Positions 8,475 to 10,703 of a stretch of DNA of 10,703 nucleotides are shown one piece after another. The notes below the pieces were generated by a model. It worked only from the letters and a program-made list of their open reading frames with translations, was not told where the DNA came from and did not search any database. The stretch spans positions 1-10,703 of the forward strand of contig JAJIYR010000194.1 in the NCBI GenBank assembly GCA_020881085.1. The letters are read 5' to 3'. Position 1 is the first letter of the stretch. Each line of letters opens with the position of its first letter. The position numbers were made by a program, and so were the translations under genes. The stretch is from Rickettsia endosymbiont of Bryobia graminum (GTDB taxonomy: Bacteria > Pseudomonadota > Alphaproteobacteria > Rickettsiales > Rickettsiaceae).

Positions 8475-8915
8475 CTATTTACGATTACGCTCTCTTCTAT
8501 TACCAGAAGAATAAGAGATTAAAAATATTCCTATAGATATAGTTAAAAAAAGCGAAATAGCAAATATACTAGCTACATATACACTCTCTCTTGCAAGTAA
8601 ACCTGTAGATATAGCTGATATTATTAAGAATAGAATAACATATATCCTTGCAGTCCTAATATTTTTTGCATAAGCTAAAATATTTTGTTTCTCTTTCTTA
8701 TGTCTATGTTCTTGCTCTTTTTCTGCCATAGCTATCATCCTTGCTATAGTACCTGGATAAATAGATTCATATTCCTCCATTAAATCCATAGGTGGAAGAA
8801 TATTTCCTAATTTTTTGCTATAGAATCTATTATTTGACTCTGTTTGGTTAGTAGATTTAGAATATCCTTTATTTAATCTATTATTGCTGCTAAAGAAGCT
8901 TTTATTATCTCTCAT
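8475..8915 (-). CDS. DUF2335 membrane protein
   Basis: This 146-residue protein has the layout of DUF2335. It has a polar N-terminus, then LPPMDLMEEYESIYPGTIARMIAMAEKEQEHRH (about 40-72) with the characteristic P-x-x-x-x-x-x-YE-x-x-x-PG and AEKEQEHRH core. Two membrane helices follow (about 91-108 and 112-134), then a short basic tail (NRRERNRK). DUF2335 has no established function. The small size and helical hairpin would fit a holin-like or membrane-anchoring role, but that is inference. Its start overlaps the previous gene by 11 bases and the patatin gene follows after 15 bases, so these genes are probably one transcript. A GAGA-type ribosome-binding sequence lies just before the ATG, inside the preceding gene. 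Confidence 0.8.
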   Translation of the reverse strand: MRDNKSFFSSNNRLNKGYSKSTNQTESNNRFYSKKLGNILPPMDLMEEYESIYPGTIARMIAMAEKEQEHRHKKEKQNILAYAKNIRTARIYVILFLIISAISTGLLARESVYVASIFAISLFLTISIGIFLISYSSGNRRERNRK

Positions 8916-9093
8916 ATTCTCTTTTTATTTCTTGAAATGCTGAGTTAATGTCTTTTTCTATCTCAATAAAATATTCAGCTAAATTTGCTTCTGATTGTTT
9001 TGTTACCGATATATTTTGATTTATTCTAAACATCTTAGTAATATCTGACATGAAGAAGAAAAAACTTCTCTTTAGGAAAGATTTCAGGTACAT
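8905..9093 (-). CDS. Small unknown protein between GTA hub and DUF2335 genes
   Basis: This is a 62-residue frame not matched to any family I know. The N-terminus is basic with a phenylalanine run (KRSFFFF, 9-14). The rest is polar and probably helical, ending IEIEKDINSAFQEIKREYER. An internal ATG at residue 15 (9051-9049) would give a 48-residue soluble protein. The upstream start is 3 bases after the DUF2163 stop, and the stop lies 11 bases inside the DUF2335 gene. That tight packing is the main evidence that it is real. It occupies the place where the NlpC/P60 peptidase gene would follow in the Rhodobacter GTA order, but it is far too short to be that enzyme. Confidence 0.55.
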   Translation of the reverse strand: MYLKSFLKRSFFFFMSDITKMFRINQNISVTKQSEANLAEYFIEIEKDINSAFQEIKREYER

Positions 9094-9096
9094 GGT

Positions 9097-9843
9097 TTAT
9101 AATTCTATAAAATCATCATTAGGTATTAGAGGCTCTTCTCTGAAATTTACTGCATTATTGAATTTATTGCAACAAGTTATAAATTTTTTATCACATCCTA
9201 CTGTAACTTTTGCATTTTTATGATGTTTTATATCTTCAGGAATTATTTTATCTAATATTAAAAGATTTTGAACATGCGAAATAATTTTACTATCAAATTC
9301 ATCTCCTATACAAACATTACCACAAACATAATAGCCAGTTTCTTTATCTAAATTACTAATAACTATAGTTTTAGCAAAAATTTCCTTAATATTATAGTAA
9401 GTACCATGTGTAGATCTATTTACCGCACATCTCAAATCACCAAAATTAGCTCGACAATTTTTACTATAAGATTGCAGTACAGATTGGTTATAATTTTCAG
9501 TATATGGTATTAGATATAAAGTAAAATCTAAATCTCTTTTTATATAATTACTACAACTATAAGTAATAAAATGCTCAATCTTGTTTGGAAAACATTTATA
9601 TATTTTTACAGTAGAATGAATAAAATCATAATGCTTCTCTATACCATTTTTTTCATAAATCCCTTCTATAATAACGTAATTTTGTCCTGAATCATTAAAC
9701 ACCCCTTCTTTTAATACTATCCCAGAGTTTGGAAGAAATATTTTTTGGTCAATAATAATTGGTTTATCTATTTCTGTTAGATATAAATTTTTATTATTAG
9801 CTAATGTGATATGGAAAGAATATTTTATTGATGAAAAACTCAT
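9097..9843 (-). CDS. GTA hub protein, DUF2163 (RcGTA gp13-like)
   Basis: This is the baseplate hub protein of a phage-like tail, in the DUF2163 family found in gene transfer agents of alphaproteobacteria. The C-terminal signature is clear: VTVGCDKKFITCCNKFNNAVNFREEPLIPNDDF (about 213-245), matching the family GCDK-x-F-x-T-C-x-x-x-F-x-N-x-x-NFRG-x-P-x-IPG pattern. The other conserved pair is NCRANFGDLRC at 129-139. Cys130, Cys139, Cys217 and Cys224 are therefore in place to bind an iron-sulfur cluster, as known for the lambda gpL type and reported for the Rhodobacter GTA hub. At 248 residues it is somewhat shorter than the usual 280-295. Its ATG overlaps the stop of the DUF2460 gene (ATGA), with a GAGG sequence just upstream. 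The frame is intact, so selection may still act on it. Confidence 0.85.
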   Translation of the reverse strand: MSFSSIKYSFHITLANNKNLYLTEIDKPIIIDQKIFLPNSGIVLKEGVFNDSGQNYVIIEGIYEKNGIEKHYDFIHSTVKIYKCFPNKIEHFITYSCSNYIKRDLDFTLYLIPYTENYNQSVLQSYSKNCRANFGDLRCAVNRSTHGTYYNIKEIFAKTIVISNLDKETGYYVCGNVCIGDEFDSKIISHVQNLLILDKIIPEDIKHHKNAKVTVGCDKKFITCCNKFNNAVNFREEPLIPNDDFIEL

Positions 9844-10427
9844 AGCACCTCGAATAATTCAGTTTCTAATTCTACCGAGCCATCAGGATGATAGTGATAA
9901 TGATAGCTATCATTATCAAACCTTGTTTCTATATCAAATAAATAGCTCGCAGTTAATATTTTTCCTTCATCAAGTGATTGATGTAAGTTAACTAAGCCAG
10001 TATTGTAATCTACTGTTCCCTCAGCACTAATACCATTGATAAAAAATTGACAGCTATCTGGAACAGGTTTAGTAATTATCCTTGAATAACTCATGACCCT
10101 ATCTTCATATAATTTTATTAATTGAAATTGCTTTGTTACTCCATCACCTTTTGCAATAAATTGTTTTAATACTTGAAAATCTAGATTATCTCTAAACCGA
10201 AAGGAAAAATAAGCTCCTCGCCTGCTTCTGAAAAAAGCATTAAAAATCTTAAATTCATTAATACTAAGACGACAATTTTTAACAATATACCTTTGTCTTG
10301 AATATTCTCTATTAAGACTTCTTATTTCCCTACCTGATAAAGTTGAAATACATGATGTCGTAAATTCTGCTCTACCAATTGCAAAACTTTCAATAAATTG
10401 CGGTATTCGTATATCGTGAAAATTCAT
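9840..10427 (-). CDS. GTA distal tail protein, DUF2460 (RcGTA gp12-like)
   Basis: This is the distal tail protein linking the tail tube to the hub in GTA particles (DUF2460 family). Recognisable blocks are FHDIRIPQFIESFAIG (3-18), the AFFRSRRGAYFSFRFRD core (64-80), KGDGVTKQFQLIKLY (93-107), the ITKPV segment (118-122), VDYNTGLV (139-146) and the closing FDIETRFDND (164-173). The length of 195 is close to the family norm of about 200-210. After RFDND the sequence turns into a His/Tyr-rich stretch (SYHYHYHPDG, 174-183), unlike the usual R-L ending, and the DNA there is a perfect palindrome. Its start forms an ATGA overlap with a preceding short frame, and an AAAGAG ribosome-binding sequence lies 6 bases upstream. 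It is followed by the hub gene, the normal GTA order. Confidence 0.88.
   Translation of the reverse strand: MNFHDIRIPQFIESFAIGRAEFTTSCISTLSGREIRSLNREYSRQRYIVKNCRLSINEFKIFNAFFRSRRGAYFSFRFRDNLDFQVLKQFIAKGDGVTKQFQLIKLYEDRVMSYSRIITKPVPDSCQFFINGISAEGTVDYNTGLVNLHQSLDEGKILTASYLFDIETRFDNDSYHYHYHPDGSVELETELFEVL
9895..9918. repeat. 24-bp perfect palindrome inside the DUF2460 gene
   Basis: Bases 9895-9918 equal their own reverse complement (12-base arms, no spacer). They encode residues 171-178 of the tail protein, from the conserved DND into the unusual YHYH run. The symmetry could be a small palindromic insertion tolerated in a surface loop, a protein-binding site, or chance in AT-rich DNA. Confidence 0.85.
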
Positions 10428-10573
10428 AAATTACTCTTTAATAAGGCTTTATAACTTATTGTTAATTTACTGCTAATTAGATCAGTGCTACGAGTAAAAT
10501 TAACGCTGCAAGCCTTAATACTTGAGACATTATACCTATCACTTGAGTAACTGTTTGTTACTAACTTACTCAT
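10424..10573 (-). pseudogene. Truncated frame coupled to the GTA genes, unknown
   Basis: A 49-codon open frame starts with ATG at 10573-10571 and ends with TGA at 10426-10424, giving a perfect ATGA overlap with the DUF2460 gene. The ATG and second codon lie inside the 63-bp IS-end repeat. The protein (ending FTRSTDLISSKLTISYKALLKSNL) is Ser/Thr-rich with no motif I recognise. In the Rhodobacter order the gene before gp12 is the tail tape measure gp11, so this may be the 3' end of that gene cut by the IS and given a new start by the IS sequence. No residue match to gp11 could be shown by eye. The alternative is a chance open frame. Confidence 0.4.
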
Positions 10574-10630
10574 GTTACGCACTAAGCTGTAATAGCATTC
10601 ATATTATGTAATTCCTTAAAAGCAGATTGA
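10568..10630 (-). repeat. 63-bp IS-end repeat, right copy
   Basis: Exact reverse complement of 298-360. The two copies flank about 10.2 kb in inverted orientation, so homologous recombination between them could in principle invert the interior. On this side the repeat also supplies the start codon of the short frame preceding the GTA genes. Confidence 0.9.
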
Positions 10631-10703
10631 TTAGCTTTTACCAATAACTTATACTTTATAGCAAAATGATTAAGCTTAGTTTTGATTTTAAGTTTCTCCA
10701 ATT
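10582..10703 (-). CDS. Transposase C-terminus (IS4/IS701-like), partial
   Basis: An uninterrupted frame enters from the right edge and ends at a TAG at 10584-10582, giving 39 residues (LEKLKIKTKLNHFAIKYKLL, then VKANQSAFKELHNMNAITA). The lysine-rich LEKLKIKTKLNHFA style is typical of the tail of IS4/IS701-type DDE transposases, after the last catalytic residue. The last 15 residues are identical to the left remnant. Because the frame is open, this copy may be more intact than the left one, but only its end is visible. Confidence 0.6.
   Translation of the reverse strand, partial: LEKLKIKTKLNHFAIKYKLLVKANQSAFKELHNMNAITA

Larger units (their letters stand above)
10568..10703 (-). mobile_element. 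Partial insertion sequence, 3' end at window edge
   Basis: This is the right-hand remnant of the same IS type as at the left edge, in the opposite orientation. It contains the transposase C-terminus and the putative IS terminus, reading (…gcgtaacatgagt) toward the GTA operon. The inner boundary is set by where identity to the left copy stops. The rest lies outside the window, so target-site duplication and the other inverted repeat cannot be checked. Confidence 0.65.

Noticed and set aside
9806..9991. Plus-strand 61-codon open frame over the DUF2163/DUF2460 junction
   Set aside because: It is antisense to two recognised genes and the product resembles nothing.
1..10703. tRNA, rRNA, riboswitch or CRISPR array
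   Set aside because: No cloverleaf-like GC-rich segment, conserved RNA motif or regularly spaced repeats were seen on either strand.

Overview
The window is strongly AT-rich, and its gene content points to an intracellular alphaproteobacterium of the order Rickettsiales, most likely Rickettsiaceae. The evidence is the low-GC protein style of Mfd and DnaA, SdhE next to mfd, a rhodanese gene running into dnaA, a patatin phospholipase of the rickettsial type, gene transfer agent (GTA) tail genes, and decayed insertion sequences and a decayed gene. The exact genus cannot be fixed by eye.

Layout. Positions 1-360 hold a decayed IS transposase remnant (+ strand). Next, on the minus strand, come an internally deleted rlmJ (403-639), mfd (651-4040) and sdhE (4143-4403), with a perfect 18-bp hairpin at the sdhE end. 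A 204-bp divergent spacer (4404-4607) separates these from a plus-strand group: a rhodanese-domain protein (4608-4994), dnaA (overlapping start, to 6385) and a small two-helix membrane protein (6393-6656). Convergent with this group, only 3 bp away, is a compact minus-strand operon. In transcription order it is: a 49-codon frame (10573-10424), the DUF2460 GTA distal tail protein, the DUF2163 GTA hub protein, a 62-residue unknown protein, a DUF2335 membrane protein, and a 599-residue patatin (6660-8459). The joints are ATGA overlaps or gaps of a few bases. The right edge (10568-10703) is the 3' end of an IS transposase on the minus strand.

The two IS remnants share an identical 63-bp terminal block in opposite orientations (298-360 and 10568-10630). 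The roughly 10-kb interior is therefore flanked by inverted copies, with a damaged gene beside each: rlmJ on the left, and on the right a short coupled frame that begins inside the IS end.

Functionally the window joins housekeeping genes with a relic of a domesticated phage-like tail module. The housekeeping genes cover transcription-coupled repair (mfd), flavinylation of succinate dehydrogenase (sdhE) and replication initiation (dnaA). In the tail module, the GTA baseplate pair is followed by a membrane protein and a lipolytic enzyme instead of the peptidase and megatron genes found in the Rhodobacter GTA order. That arrangement is the most interesting feature here.
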